DNA of 33,632 nucleotides, taken from the NCBI GenBank assembly GCA_003157875.1, contig PMKV01000170.1:1-33632 (forward strand), given 5' to 3'. Both the position numbers and the translations under genes were made by a program. Under the pieces are notes generated by a model. That model searched no databases. It was not told the DNA's origin and saw only the letters and a list, made by a program, of their open reading frames with translations. The stretch is from Chloroflexota bacterium. GTDB lineage: Bacteria; Chloroflexota; Limnocylindria; Limnocylindrales; CSP1-4. Positions within the stretch are counted from its first letter, which is position 1. The number at the start of each line of letters is the position of its first letter. This document shows, one piece after another, positions 1-8,977 of this stretch.

Positions 1-210
1 CGAGACCGCAAGCAGCGCAAGCGCCAGATGCGGCAGCTGTGGATCATCCGAATCAACGCAGCGGCTCGCCAGAACGGCGTGACCTACGGCAAGCTCGTCT
101 CGGGCCTCAAGGCCGCGAAGATAGAACTGGACCGGAAGATCCTGGCCGACATCGCCGTCCGCGATGCCGGTACGTTTGCCCAGATCGTCGCGCTGGCCAA
201 GGCAGCCTAA
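1..210 (+). CDS. rplT: 50S ribosomal protein L20, C-terminal part
   Basis: This is the last 69 residues of ribosomal protein L20; the start lies before the window. L20 binds 23S rRNA early in large-subunit assembly. The visible part begins with a basic stretch (RDRKQRKRQ) followed by [13 protein letters not shown], which is the signature of L20, and continues with the helical C-terminal domain ([18 protein letters not shown]). The frame runs from base 1 without interruption to a TAA at 208-210. In most bacteria rplT is the last gene of infC-rpmI-rplT and is followed by pheST, as here, so infC and rpmI are expected just outside the left edge. Identification is secure. Confidence 0.96.
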   Translation, partial: RDRKQRKRQMRQLWIIRINAAARQNGVTYGKLVSGLKAAKIELDRKILADIAVRDAGTFAQIVALAKAA

Positions 211-251
211 GCACTCGAAACGGCCGCCGATGGCCGGAGCGTTCATACGAG

Positions 252-294
252 CCCTCGACTCGTCCACGTCCGTTAAGGCGCTCCGAGTCGAGGG
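252..294 (+). terminator. Inverted repeat between rplT and pheS (possible terminator or attenuator)
   Basis: An 11-base arm, ccctcgactcg (252-262), is matched perfectly by cgagtcgaggg (284-294), with a 21-base loop. One wobble pair and one A-T pair could extend the stem to 250-296. The following bases (ttctagattctc) are only moderately T-rich, so a classical intrinsic terminator is not certain. The position between the ribosomal-protein operon and pheST fits a terminator or attenuator that sets PheRS expression apart from L20. No T-box consensus and no run of Phe codons for a leader peptide is visible. Confidence 0.5.
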
Positions 295-359
295 TTCTAG
301 ATTCTCGGGAGTAGCGGATCGCACCGGGCGGGGCCCGCGACCAAAGTGAGGAAGGCAGC

Positions 360-1397
360 GTGGATTTCGAAAGCCTGAGCGCCGACCTGCGAAGCCTGCA
401 GGCGCGCGCGCTGAAGGAGATCGCGGAAGTCTCTGACCCCGCGAGCCTCGAAGCGCTGCAGATCCAGTACCTCGGCAAGAAGGGCGATCTGACGGCCGTG
501 CTGCGCGGCATCGGCGCCCTGCCGGCCGAAGACAGGCCCCGCGTCGGGGCCGTTGCCAATGAAGTAGGGGAGGCCGTAAAGGGCGCCCTGGCGGTGCGCG
601 GCGCGGAACTCCACGCCCAGGTTCAGGCCCTTCGCCTGGCGTCGGAGAAGGTCGACGTTACGCTGCCGGGCCGGCCGGTCGGTCGTGGCACGCTGCATCC
701 GATCCCGGAGACGATCGCCGCGATCACTGAGGTCTTCGGTCAGTTCGGCTTCGTGGTCTACGAGGGGCCCGAGGTCGAAGACGACCTGACCAACTTCCAG
801 ATGCTCAACATGCCCCCGGACCATCCGGCACGAGATCTCTGGGACACGCTCTACGTCGACATTCCCGGGCATCTCCTGCGGACCCACACCAGCCCGGGCC
901 AGATGCGCGTGATGCAGACCACAAGGCCGCCGATCCGAGCCCTCCTGCCGGGCCGCTGCTTCCGCTACGAGGCCGTCGACGCCAGCCACGGCTTCGAGTT
1001 CTTCCAGGTCGAGGGCCTGATGGTCGACGAGGGCACCTCCATGGCGGACCTCAAGGGCCTTCTCGACGAGTTCGCCCATGCGCTATTCGGTCCCCGAAAG
1101 ACGCGCTTCCGGCCGGGGTACTACCCATTCACCGAGCCGTCGGTCGCCTTCGACGTCGAATGCGTCGTCTGCGGCGGGGTCGGCTGCCCGGCCTGCTCCA
1201 AGTCGGGCTGGATGACGATCCTGGGTGCGGGCATGGTTCATCCGGTCGTGCTGCAGTACGGCGGCATCGACCCGGAGCGATATCAGGGCTTCGCCTTCGG
1301 GATGGGCGTCGAGCGTATCGCCAACCTGCGTCACGCTGTCCCCGACCTGCGCTACTACCTCGAGAACGACCTGCGCTTCCTGGATCAGTTCCGATGA
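360..1397 (+). CDS. pheS: Phenylalanine--tRNA ligase alpha subunit
   Basis: This is the catalytic alpha subunit (345 aa) of the alpha2-beta2 phenylalanyl-tRNA synthetase, which charges tRNA-Phe in the cytoplasm. An N-terminal coiled-coil region (about 1-85) precedes the class II catalytic core. Core motifs visible are HPIPETIAAITEVF, TNFQMLNMPPDHPARD, LLRTHTSPGQ, FRYEAVDASH, FFQVEGLMVD, YPFTEPSVAFDV, and the closing GFAFGMGVERIANL motif 3. A four-cysteine insert C-x2-C-x4-C-x2-C at residues 268-279 resembles the one in Bacillus PheS and may bind zinc. The GTG start is chosen because gtgaggaagg sits just upstream at Shine-Dalgarno distance. The stop overlaps the pheT start (ATGA), so translation is coupled. 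Confidence 0.97.
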   Translation: MDFESLSADLRSLQARALKEIAEVSDPASLEALQIQYLGKKGDLTAVLRGIGALPAEDRPRVGAVANEVGEAVKGALAVRGAELHAQVQALRLASEKVDVTLPGRPVGRGTLHPIPETIAAITEVFGQFGFVVYEGPEVEDDLTNFQMLNMPPDHPARDLWDTLYVDIPGHLLRTHTSPGQMRVMQTTRPPIRALLPGRCFRYEAVDASHGFEFFQVEGLMVDEGTSMADLKGLLDEFAHALFGPRKTRFRPGYYPFTEPSVAFDVECVVCGGVGCPACSKSGWMTILGAGMVHPVVLQYGGIDPERYQGFAFGMGVERIANLRHAVPDLRYYLENDLRFLDQFR

Positions 1398-3886
1398 GAG
1401 TGCCGCTCAACTGGCTCCGCGAGTACGTCGATATCCAGCAGACCCCGGAGCAACTCGCAGAGCGCCTGACGCTGCTGGGCATGGAAGTCAAGGGCATCGA
1501 GCAGTGGGGCGCCGACTGGCGCTCCGTCGTCGTCGGCGAGCTGCTGACCGTCGAGAAACACCCGCACGCCGATCGCCTCCACCTCACCACCGTAAACGTC
1601 GGTTCGGGCGAGCCGCTCCACATCGTCTGCGGCGCCAACAACATCGCGCCCGGCCAGCGCGTGCCCGTGGCTCTGCCCGGAGCCGTCCTGCCCGGCGAGC
1701 GGCGCATCGAGCGGACCGAGAAGATGGGCATCGCTTCCGAGGGGATGCTGTGCTCCGGAGATGAGCTGAAGATCACGACCGACGCCGAGGGGATCCTGAT
1801 CCTGCCGGCCGGAACCCCGCTCGGAAAGCAGCTCTCGGACCTGTACGGCGACGTCGTTCTGGACGTCGACGTCAAGCCCAACCGCGGCGATGCCCTGTGT
1901 CTCATCGGCCTGGCCCGTGAAGTCGCGGCAGCGACCGGTGCCGCCATTCGCTGGCCGGACATCGCGGTCGAGGAGAAGGGCGGCCCCGTCGGCGAGCGGC
2001 TGAGGGTCGAAGTGAAGGAGCCGGAGCTGTGCACCCGCTTCGTCGGCCGCTGGATCAGCGGCGCGAGGATCGGGCCCTCTCCGGACACCATCCAGATGCG
2101 GCTCCAGGCAGCGGGGATGCGGCCGGTCAGCAACGTCGTCGATGCCTCCAACTACGTCATGCTCGAGCTCGGCAAGCCGACCCACACCTTCAACGGCGCC
2201 GCGGTCAACGACGCCACGATCATCGTCCGCCTGGCTATTGCGGGGGAGCGCCTCGAGACGCTCGACCACGTCGTCCGGGACTTGACGCCGGACACGCTTA
2301 TCATCGCCGACCCCAAGGGGCCCATCGGCATAGCCGGGGTCATGGGCGGGGCGGACAGCGAGATCACCGACGCCACCACGGAGATCGCCATCGAGTCGGC
2401 CATCTTCGACCCGGTCAGCATCCGCCGCACAGGCCACCGCTACGCCCTTCGCTCAGAGGCGAGTCTTCGCTTCGAGAAAGGCCAGGAGTTCCGGCTGGCT
2501 CGCCTGGGCGCCGACCGCGTAGCCCAACTGACGCTGGCCTGGGCCGGCGGCTCATGCGCCGGCGGCCGGATCGACACCTCGCCGACCGAGCCGGCGCCTG
2601 CGCGGCTCGCCTTCCGGCCGGCACGGGTCAGCAAGCTGCTCGGCGACGACATCCCAATCGCCAATCAGCGCGACCTCCTGCGACGCGTGGGCATCGAAAC
2701 CGAGCCCGCGTCGTCCGGTGTCCGCATCAACGTCTCGGCCGAGCCCAAGCCGCTGGTCGTGGATCCGGGTTCCGCCGAAGTGCTCGTGGCCGTGGTGCCG
2801 ACCTGGCGCCGTGACCTGGCCGTCGAGGCGGACGTGGCCGAGGAAGTGGCCCGTGTGCGGGGCTACGAAGCCACCCCGGCCCATCTTCCGGACACGCTCA
2901 TGCCCGCCTATCGCCCTTCGCCGCTCAAGGTTCGAGACGCCATCCGCGAGATGCTCGTCGGCGCCGGGTTGAGCGAGGTCGTGACCCACGCCCTCGTCTC
3001 ACCCGAGCACGAGGCCAGACTGAAGTGGCCGGTCGACGGGGAGGATCGGCCGATTGACGATCCCGAGGTGGGAGAGACGATCGTCGTGACCAACCCGCTC
3101 TCCTCGCAGCACTCGGTTCTGCGGCGGCACCTGGTCGGTAGCCTGCTCGACGTCCTCGCCCTCAACGAGCGCCAGGGTCGTGCCGATGTCGCCGTCTTCG
3201 AAGTAGGCAAGGGCTACGGCCGCGCCGGCGGCGAGCCGCGAGAGTGGACACGATTGGCTCTGCTGCTGGCGGGCTCCGCCCAACCGGCGAGTTGGAACCG
3301 CGCCCCCCGTCCCTACGATCTCGACGACGCCAAGGGCCTCGTCGAGCTACTGTGCCGGCATCTGAGCCTGCCTGAGCCGGCCTATCATGCCGACGAGCGA
3401 GGGTTCCCGTTCCACCCGGGCCGGGCCTTCTCCGTGAGCGAGCAGTCCGAGCACGAGGTCCTCGACGGACGGGTCGCCGAGCTGCATCCCGACGTCACGG
3501 CCGAGTGGGATCTGCGAAGTCAGCGGGTCATCGTGGCCGAGCTGGCGATCCGCGGTCTGGCCGACGGCCTCCTGCCTCGTGTCTACGTCGAGCCGATCCC
3601 CCGGTTCCCGGAGGTCGAGCGCGATCTGGCCGTGATCGTGGACGACTCGCGCACCGCGGCGGAGGTCCAGGCCACGATCGCCCGTCACGGCGGGGAGCTG
3701 CTGCGAGGAGTCCGCCTCTTCGACCTGTATCGAGGCGCGCCGCTGGCGGCGACCGAGAAGAGCCTGGCCTATCGCCTCGTCTTCGGCACGAACGACAGGA
3801 CCCTGACCGAGGGCGAGGTCGACGAGGCTATGGCGGCAGTGCGAGACGGCCTGGCCGCCGACCTCGCCGCCCACATCAGGAGCTAG
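1394..3886 (+). CDS. pheT: Phenylalanine--tRNA ligase beta subunit
   Basis: This is the 830-residue beta subunit of PheRS, which binds tRNA-Phe and carries the editing site for mischarged Tyr. The start MRVPLNWLREYVD is the usual PheT beginning. It is followed by the tRNA-binding OB-fold (about 40-150, with HPHADRLHLTTVNVG and IVCGANNIAPGQRVPVALPGA). The B3/B4 editing domain (about 200-400, with TRFVGRWISG and DASNYVMLELGKPTHTF), the B5 domain, the catalytic-like core (about 480-700) and the C-terminal anticodon-binding FDX-ACB domain (about 735-830, with PIPRFPEVERDLAVIVD) then follow. The ATG overlaps the pheS stop by four bases. An in-frame extension upstream to 1160 exists but lies entirely inside pheS in another frame and is not used. 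Length is normal. Confidence 0.97.
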   Translation: MRVPLNWLREYVDIQQTPEQLAERLTLLGMEVKGIEQWGADWRSVVVGELLTVEKHPHADRLHLTTVNVGSGEPLHIVCGANNIAPGQRVPVALPGAVLPGERRIERTEKMGIASEGMLCSGDELKITTDAEGILILPAGTPLGKQLSDLYGDVVLDVDVKPNRGDALCLIGLAREVAAATGAAIRWPDIAVEEKGGPVGERLRVEVKEPELCTRFVGRWISGARIGPSPDTIQMRLQAAGMRPVSNVVDASNYVMLELGKPTHTFNGAAVNDATIIVRLAIAGERLETLDHVVRDLTPDTLIIADPKGPIGIAGVMGGADSEITDATTEIAIESAIFDPVSIRRTGHRYALRSEASLRFEKGQEFRLARLGADRVAQLTLAWAGGSCAGGRIDTSPTEPAPARLAFRPARVSKLLGDDIPIANQRDLLRRVGIETEPASSGVRINVSAEPKPLVVDPGSAEVLVAVVPTWRRDLAVEADVAEEVARVRGYEATPAHLPDTLMPAYRPSPLKVRDAIREMLVGAGLSEVVTHALVSPEHEARLKWPVDGEDRPIDDPEVGETIVVTNPLSSQHSVLRRHLVGSLLDVLALNERQGRADVAVFEVGKGYGRAGGEPREWTRLALLLAGSAQPASWNRAPRPYDLDDAKGLVELLCRHLSLPEPAYHADERGFPFHPGRAFSVSEQSEHEVLDGRVAELHPDVTAEWDLRSQRVIVAELAIRGLADGLLPRVYVEPIPRFPEVERDLAVIVDDSRTAAEVQATIARHGGELLRGVRLFDLYRGAPLAATEKSLAYRLVFGTNDRTLTEGEVDEAMAAVRDGLAADLAAHIRS

Positions 3887-4001
3887 CCGCCGTCGAGTCC
3901 TAGCCGACCTGGGACATTGATGCCGCACCTTCGGCACTGCTAACCTAGCCGAGACCTGCCAGCTGGAATCTCGGCAGCCGCCGCACCCGCGGAGGTAGAT
4001 C

Positions 4002-4577
4002 GTGGACATCGTCGGAGGGATCAACAGCGCCCCGGTGGTCGACCTGGCTTTGATCATCGGCCTGGGCCTCTTCTTCTTCCTTGGCGTGCTACAAGGCGCC
4101 ATTCGGCGGCTTATCGGAATCGGATCGATCATGGTCGCCTTCCTGCTGGCAGCGAACATGCGCGATACCGTGGGTGGCATGCTGACCCAGAACTGGACCC
4201 AGTTCGACGTCGGCTACAACCACCTTCTGGCCTTCGTGATCGTCTTCGTGGTAGCCGCGGTGGCCTTCATGATCGTCACTCAGGGCCTCTACAAGCGGAC
4301 CGACATCTCGGCCGACCACCCCATAATCGACGACGTCGTGGGCGGGCTCCTCGGACTGGTTCAGGGCCTGATCATCCTGACCATCATCGTGACGATCCTT
4401 GGCTCCTACCCGCTTCCTCCGGCGCGCCCCGGCGATGTGGATCAGCTCCGGGCGGTCCAGGACATGATCCTGAACCAGTCCCATATCGCCGCCGCGATCA
4501 AGAGCGGAATAGTGCCGGCGTTCGTGCACATTCTCGGGGTCCTGCTGCCGGCCGACCTGGTTTCGATCTTCCCCTGA
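4002..4577 (+). CDS. cvpA: CvpA family membrane protein
   Basis: This 191-residue inner-membrane protein has four predicted membrane segments, at about 7-25, 37-54, 72-96 and 116-136. The opening VVDLALIIGLGLFFFLGVLQG, written here as the first segment, and the following RRLIGIGS match the CvpA/colicin V production family. The family is linked to purF in Enterobacteria and to envelope homeostasis, but its biochemical role is unsettled. A cvpA-like gene (yshB) also sits between pheST and mutS2 in Bacillus, so the context supports the call. The GTG start has a strong Shine-Dalgarno (ggaggt, 3991-3996). The 115 bases between pheT and this gene hold a short dyad, tgccg/cggca (3921-3936), and no convincing promoter. 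Confidence 0.85.
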   Translation: MDIVGGINSAPVVDLALIIGLGLFFFLGVLQGAIRRLIGIGSIMVAFLLAANMRDTVGGMLTQNWTQFDVGYNHLLAFVIVFVVAAVAFMIVTQGLYKRTDISADHPIIDDVVGGLLGLVQGLIILTIIVTILGSYPLPPARPGDVDQLRAVQDMILNQSHIAAAIKSGIVPAFVHILGVLLPADLVSIFP

Positions 4578-4604
4578 GCCGATCTCGCCCAGACCGACCG
4601 ATGG

Positions 4605-5321
4605 ATGACTGATCCCGGCGCGCCTCGCCCGACCCCATTTCCGCGTGCCCTTCTAGAGCTCGAAACCGAGACGGCAGCCCGACGCTTGTTGGGCGCGCGT
4701 CTGGTCCGAGGCAGTGGTCCGGATGCGCGCCGTGGCCGAATTGTCGAAGTGGAGGCCTACATCGGACAGAACGATCTCGCCTCGCACGCTCGATTCGGCC
4801 GTACCAAGCGCAACGCGATCATGTTCGGACCTCCCGGAGTTGCCTACGTGTACCTTGTCTATGGAATGCACCACTGTCTGAACGTCGTCACCGAGCCCGA
4901 CGGGACGGCGGCCGCGTTGCTCATCCGCGCCGTCGAGCCGATCGCCGGCCCCGACGAGATGCGCGAGGCCAGGCTTCGGAGCGCGGTCGATCGACTCGGG
5001 CGCCGTGACGAGGCTGCTGCCGAGCGGGCCAGGAGCCGTATCGCGGCCATGCCGGCTGCGCGCCTGGCCGCCGGTCCAGCTCTGGTCTGCGCCGCCTTCT
5101 CAGTAAGTCGTGCGGACGGCGGCGTGGACCTGTGCGATCCGGTCTCTGAGCTCCGACTGGAAACCGCCCCCGACGAAATAGCGCCCGCTGTGCGGACCGG
5201 ACCTCGGGTGGGCATCGACTACGCGCCCGAACCGTGGCGCGGACGGCCGTGGCGCTTCTTCGTCCCGGGCAGCCCGGCGCTGTCGATGCCCTCGGACGTG
5301 GGACGCCGGGTGGCAGGGTGA
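4605..5321 (+). CDS. mpg: 3-methyladenine DNA glycosylase (AAG/MPG family)
   Basis: This 238-residue enzyme of the alkyladenine DNA glycosylase (MPG) fold excises alkylated and deaminated purines in base-excision repair. The family blocks are clear: GRIVEVEAYIGQNDLASHA with the catalytic Glu and the intercalating region, then RTKRNAIMFGPPGVAYVYLVYGMHHCLNVVTEP, split here as RNAIMFGPPGVAYVY and YGMHHCLNVV, then LLIRAVEP. The C-terminal WRFFVPGSPALS is also typical. Start choice: ATG 4605 follows cvpA by 27 bases and has no obvious Shine-Dalgarno; an ATG at 4601 is out of frame. The stop overlaps the mutS2 GTG start (GTGA), so the two are probably co-translated. No other repair gene is needed to explain it. 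Confidence 0.93.
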   Translation: MTDPGAPRPTPFPRALLELETETAARRLLGARLVRGSGPDARRGRIVEVEAYIGQNDLASHARFGRTKRNAIMFGPPGVAYVYLVYGMHHCLNVVTEPDGTAAALLIRAVEPIAGPDEMREARLRSAVDRLGRRDEAAAERARSRIAAMPAARLAAGPALVCAAFSVSRADGGVDLCDPVSELRLETAPDEIAPAVRTGPRVGIDYAPEPWRGRPWRFFVPGSPALSMPSDVGRRVAG

Positions 5322-7750
5322 GCACGCGCGAGCCCGACGGTCGGCGTCTCGACGCCCGGTCGCTGACGCTGCTCGAATACCCGCTCGTCAAGGCTCGACT
5401 TGCGGCAGCCACAGGTTTCCCGCCCGGCCGCCGACTCGCTGAGCTGCTCGAGCCCTCGACGGACGCCGTCGTCGTGGCGCGCGGCCTGGACGAGACCTCG
5501 CAGACCCGGGCCCTCATCTCTGGGAATCCGGGCGCGGGCATCGGCGGAAGCAAAGACATCGGACCGTGGATCGAGCGGGCGGCGCGCGGCGGCCGCCTGG
5601 ATCCGGCCCATTTCTTGGACATCGCGGCCACCCTCGAGGCGGCATCGCGCCTCTCCGACGCTTTGAGCGGCGACAAGCGGCCGCTATTGCGCGACCTCGC
5701 CCGCGAGATCCACCCCTTGCCGAGCCTCCGGAGCACCCTGGCGCGGAGCTTCGACCCGACCGGCGAGCTGCTGGACACCGCGTCTCCACGCCTGGGCGGA
5801 CTCCGGCGCGCCGTCCGGATCGCGTTCGAGCGCCTTCGTGCCCGGCTCGATCAGTTCATCCACTCCGGAGAGTTGGCCGGCTCACTGCAGGAGCCGATCG
5901 TCACGCTCCGTGGCGGCCGCTACGTGATCCCGATCCGTGCCGAAGCGCGCAGCCATGTCAAGGGAATCGTCCACGACGCGTCCGGGAGCGGCCAAACACT
6001 CTTCGTGGAACCGCTCGTGGCCGTCGAGATGGGCAACGCCTGGCGCGAGGCCCAGGTGGCGGAGCGGGCCGAGATCGAACGCATCCTCGACGACCTTTCG
6101 ATCGTTGTCGCCGGCCAGGCCGGGCCGCTCCGCGAGACGCTCGACGCCCTGGCGCGGTTCGATTTCTGGTCGGCCAAGGCCCGACTGGCCGAGGAGATGG
6201 ATGGCATGCCGGCCGAGATCGCGCCACGACCCGAGATCGTCCTGCTGGGCGCGCGCCATCCCGGCCTTTCGGGACACGTCGTTCCGGTCGACATCCGTCT
6301 GGGCGGCGACTACACGGCATTGCTCATCACCGGCCCGAACACGGGCGGCAAGACGGTCGCGCTTCGAACGCTTGGGCTGCTCAGCCTCATGCACCAGTCC
6401 GGCCTGCACATTCCGGCCGAAGCGGGCACGAGCCTGCCGGTACTCGATGACATCTACGCCGACATTGGGGACGAGCAGTCGGTGGCGCAGTCGCTATCGA
6501 CCTTCAGCGGCCACATGCGGTCGATCGTCCGCATCGTGGAGGCGGCCGGGTCCAACAAGCTGATCCTTCTCGATGAGCTGGGAGCCGGGACGGACCCGAC
6601 CGAGGGATCGGCCCTGGCCCAGGCCCTGCTGGACTACTTCATAAGATCCGGAGCCCTCGTCGCCGCCACCACCCACTACGCCGAGTTGAAGCTCTATGCC
6701 CACACAACTCAGCAGGCTCGCAACGCCTCCGTCGAGTTCGACGTGGAGACACTCCGGCCGACGTACAAGCTGACCATCGGTCTGCCGGGCCAGAGCCAGG
6801 CCTTCGCGATCGCCGAACGGCTGGGCCTGCCCGGGCCGATCGTCGCGGATGCCCGGTCGCGTCTCTCCGACGAGCAGCAGGCCTTCGAGGAGACCCTGGC
6901 ATCTATCAAGGCGACACAGCTCGAGACGACCGACGCCCTGGCCGAGGCCAGGATGGCCGAGGAGCGCGCCAGGGCCGCCCTCGCCGTCGCCGAGGACGAG
7001 AGGCGACGCGCCAGGCGCGAGCGCGAAGAGTCGGTCAGAACGGCCCGTGACGAGGCCGAGCGCATGATCGACGATGTCCGGGCCGAGGTGCGCGGCATCA
7101 GACGGAAGCTGGAACGCGAGACCGTCACGCAGCGGAGCCTCGACGAGGACCTCGGCCGCGCCAACGCTCAGCTCGAACGCCTGCCCGCACTCGCGCCCGA
7201 GCCTCAGCCCGCTCGTTCGGCCGTCTCCCTCCCGCCGATAGCCTGGCGGGTCGGGATGCGCGCCCGAACTCGGACGGCCGGCGCGGAAGGCCGCATCGCC
7301 TCGCTCGATAAGGGCGGCAAGCGGGCAACGCTCGAGGCGGGCGGTATGCGCATCACCGTCGCGGTGGACGACCTGGAGCCGGCAACCGGCGCCGACGCCG
7401 AGGGTGATCGGTCGGCCGGCGGCACGCTTTCGGGGAGAATCTCTTCGGGGCCGCGACCCGAGCCACTTCCGTCCTCCGCGGCCCGCATGCAGCTGGAACG
7501 GGCCAGAACCGTGGCCTCGTCACTCGATCTGCGGGGGGCCACGGTGCAGGAAGCACTGGAGGTCCTCGACCGCTACCTGGATGACGCATCCCTGGCCGGC
7601 CTGGAGCAGACGACGGTCATCCACGGCATGGGCACAGGCGCCCTCCGCGACGCCGTCCGGGACCACGCTTCGGCCCATCCGCTGGTCAAGTCGTGGCGCC
7701 CGGGTGCCCGCGGAGAGGGCGGCGACGGCGCCACGATCGTCAGCCTCTGA
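5318..7750 (+). CDS. mutS2: MutS2 family ATPase/endonuclease
   Basis: This 810-residue protein has the MutS2 layout: an N-terminal MutS III/core region (about 15-300), an ATPase domain, a long charged coiled-coil arm (about 515-625), a KOW/SH3-like segment and a C-terminal Smr nuclease domain. Walker A is GPNTGGKT at residues 339-346 and Walker B is LILLDELGAGTDPTEG at about 413-428. The Smr domain (about 736-810) shows LDLRG and HGMGTGALRDAV. It lacks the MutS mismatch-recognition domain, so it is not the mismatch-repair MutS. MutS2 proteins limit recombination or rescue collided ribosomes; which applies here is unknown. The GTG start overlaps mpg by four bases. Upstream in-frame residues to 5234 lie inside mpg and are rejected. 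Confidence 0.95.
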   Translation: MSTREPDGRRLDARSLTLLEYPLVKARLAAATGFPPGRRLAELLEPSTDAVVVARGLDETSQTRALISGNPGAGIGGSKDIGPWIERAARGGRLDPAHFLDIAATLEAASRLSDALSGDKRPLLRDLAREIHPLPSLRSTLARSFDPTGELLDTASPRLGGLRRAVRIAFERLRARLDQFIHSGELAGSLQEPIVTLRGGRYVIPIRAEARSHVKGIVHDASGSGQTLFVEPLVAVEMGNAWREAQVAERAEIERILDDLSIVVAGQAGPLRETLDALARFDFWSAKARLAEEMDGMPAEIAPRPEIVLLGARHPGLSGHVVPVDIRLGGDYTALLITGPNTGGKTVALRTLGLLSLMHQSGLHIPAEAGTSLPVLDDIYADIGDEQSVAQSLSTFSGHMRSIVRIVEAAGSNKLILLDELGAGTDPTEGSALAQALLDYFIRSGALVAATTHYAELKLYAHTTQQARNASVEFDVETLRPTYKLTIGLPGQSQAFAIAERLGLPGPIVADARSRLSDEQQAFEETLASIKATQLETTDALAEARMAEERARAALAVAEDERRRARREREESVRTARDEAERMIDDVRAEVRGIRRKLERETVTQRSLDEDLGRANAQLERLPALAPEPQPARSAVSLPPIAWRVGMRARTRTAGAEGRIASLDKGGKRATLEAGGMRITVAVDDLEPATGADAEGDRSAGGTLSGRISSGPRPEPLPSSAARMQLERARTVASSLDLRGATVQEALEVLDRYLDDASLAGLEQTTVIHGMGTGALRDAVRDHASAHPLVKSWRPGARGEGGDGATIVSL

Positions 7751-7768
7751 CCTTTGATCCGGAGATCC

Positions 7769-7782
7769 CGCTCGGGCGAGCG
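7769..7782. repeat. Short GC palindrome between mutS2 and femAB gene
   Basis: The bases cgctcg-gg-cgagcg form a perfect six-base inverted repeat with a two-base centre, 19 bases after the mutS2 stop. There is no T-run after it, so it is at most a weak pause or processing hairpin. It lies in the only sizeable spacer between mutS2 and the next gene. Confidence 0.3.
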
Positions 7783-7858
7783 CCGATCGAGCTGACGAGA
7801 TGCGACAATCGTGGTCGAGCGCACCGCCCTTCTGGGGCGCTACACGGCGGAGAAGCGA

Positions 7859-8977
7859 TTGAGCGCGCCCACGAGCCCAACGGCCCGGAACGTTTCGGCG
7901 GAACCCACGATCATCGACGCGACCGATTGGGCGCCATCCGCCTGGGACGAGTTGGCTGTGCGGAGCCCGATAGGGGAGGCGTTCCAATCGCACGCCTGGG
8001 GCGAGTTGAAGCGCGGCCTCGGCTGGCGACCGCTGCGCTACGTGGTGGAAGCCGGGGGCCGGCGCGTCGCCGCCTTCTACGTCCAGGAGCGGCCATTGTC
8101 TCGGCGCCTGCCAGGGCCACTCAGAGGCCTCAAGATCCACTACGCGCCCCGAGGCCCCGTTCTGCTGGAAGCGACGCCCCAGGCGGCGCAGGCGGCCCTG
8201 CAGGCGTTACGGACGATCGCCCAAGCCCGGCGTGCGGTGACCCTGACCGTCGATCCGTCATGGGAGGAGGGAGGGTCGCTTGCCGGGACGCTCGGTCCCG
8301 AGGGCTTCCGGGTCGCTCGGCGCGAGATCCAGGTCTCGCGTACGGCCATGGTCATCCCGCTCCAACCGACCGACGAGGCCCAGCATGCGCTGCTGGGCGA
8401 CAGCACGGCCCGCAACATCAACAAGGCCCGCCGCGCCGGCGTCACGACCGAGCGCGTGGATCTGACGGATGGCGACACCCGTGAGGAGGCCCTGGCGGAA
8501 TTCTTCGAGATGCACGCCGCCACGGGCCGGCGCGAGGACTTCCTGGTCCGCGACCGAGCCTACGAGCTCGAGCAATGGCGCTTGCTGGGCGGATCGGGCG
8601 TGGCCAGCCTGTGGTTCGCCTCCGTTGCGGGACGTCGTCGCAACGGCGTGCTTCTGCTCCACTGCGGCCGGATCCTCGTCTCGTATGCCGCCGGAGCGCC
8701 CGACGACGCCGATCTGCACGGCACGCGGGCCAATCACCTGCTCCAGTGGGAGATCATGCGCTGGGCCGCGGGATCCGGCTTCACCGGCTACGACCTGGGA
8801 GGAGTGGACACGCAGTCGATCGTCGGCCTGCCGCACGACGAGACTCATCCGCTCTGGAATCTCTACCAGTTCAAGCGCAGCTTCGGCGCCCGGCCGGTTC
8901 TCCGCGTCCGCGCCCACGAGTTCGCGCCTCGGGCCACGTTGGGAGCCGCGTGGCGGCTGGCCCGGCGCTTGCGATGA
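7859..8977 (+). CDS. FemA/FemB-family peptidoglycan bridge aminoacyltransferase
   Basis: This protein (372 aa from this start) has the duplicated GNAT fold of the FemABX family. These enzymes transfer amino acids from aminoacyl-tRNA to the lipid II stem peptide at the cytoplasmic membrane face. Diagnostic features are FQSHAWGELKRGLGW near the N-terminus, YAPRGPVL, the NINKARRAGV basic motif, FFEMHAATGRREDF, HGTRANHLLQWEIMRWA, and the end motif YDLGGVD...LYQFKRSFGA. The TTG start is preferred because ggag (7849-7852) stands six bases upstream. An in-frame GTG at 7811 would add 16 residues but has no Shine-Dalgarno. The stop overlaps the murJ ATG (ATGA), tying it to the lipid II flippase. Which residue is added cannot be told. 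Confidence 0.87.
   Translation: MSAPTSPTARNVSAEPTIIDATDWAPSAWDELAVRSPIGEAFQSHAWGELKRGLGWRPLRYVVEAGGRRVAAFYVQERPLSRRLPGPLRGLKIHYAPRGPVLLEATPQAAQAALQALRTIAQARRAVTLTVDPSWEEGGSLAGTLGPEGFRVARREIQVSRTAMVIPLQPTDEAQHALLGDSTARNINKARRAGVTTERVDLTDGDTREEALAEFFEMHAATGRREDFLVRDRAYELEQWRLLGGSGVASLWFASVAGRRRNGVLLLHCGRILVSYAAGAPDDADLHGTRANHLLQWEIMRWAAGSGFTGYDLGGVDTQSIVGLPHDETHPLWNLYQFKRSFGARPVLRVRAHEFAPRATLGAAWRLARRLR

Noticed and set aside
284-310. Possible tRNA T-arm (gagggttctagattctc)
   Set aside because: The loop does not fit TTCRANY and no acceptor stem, D-arm or anticodon arm can be drawn around it.
211-359. T-box leader controlling pheST
   Set aside because: No AGGGTGG-type T-box sequence or specifier loop is present, and the spacer is too short.
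1385-2437. 350-codon open frame on the minus strand inside pheT
   Set aside because: Antisense shadow of a well-supported gene; the translation is Asp/Arg/Gly-rich with no recognisable domain and no Shine-Dalgarno.
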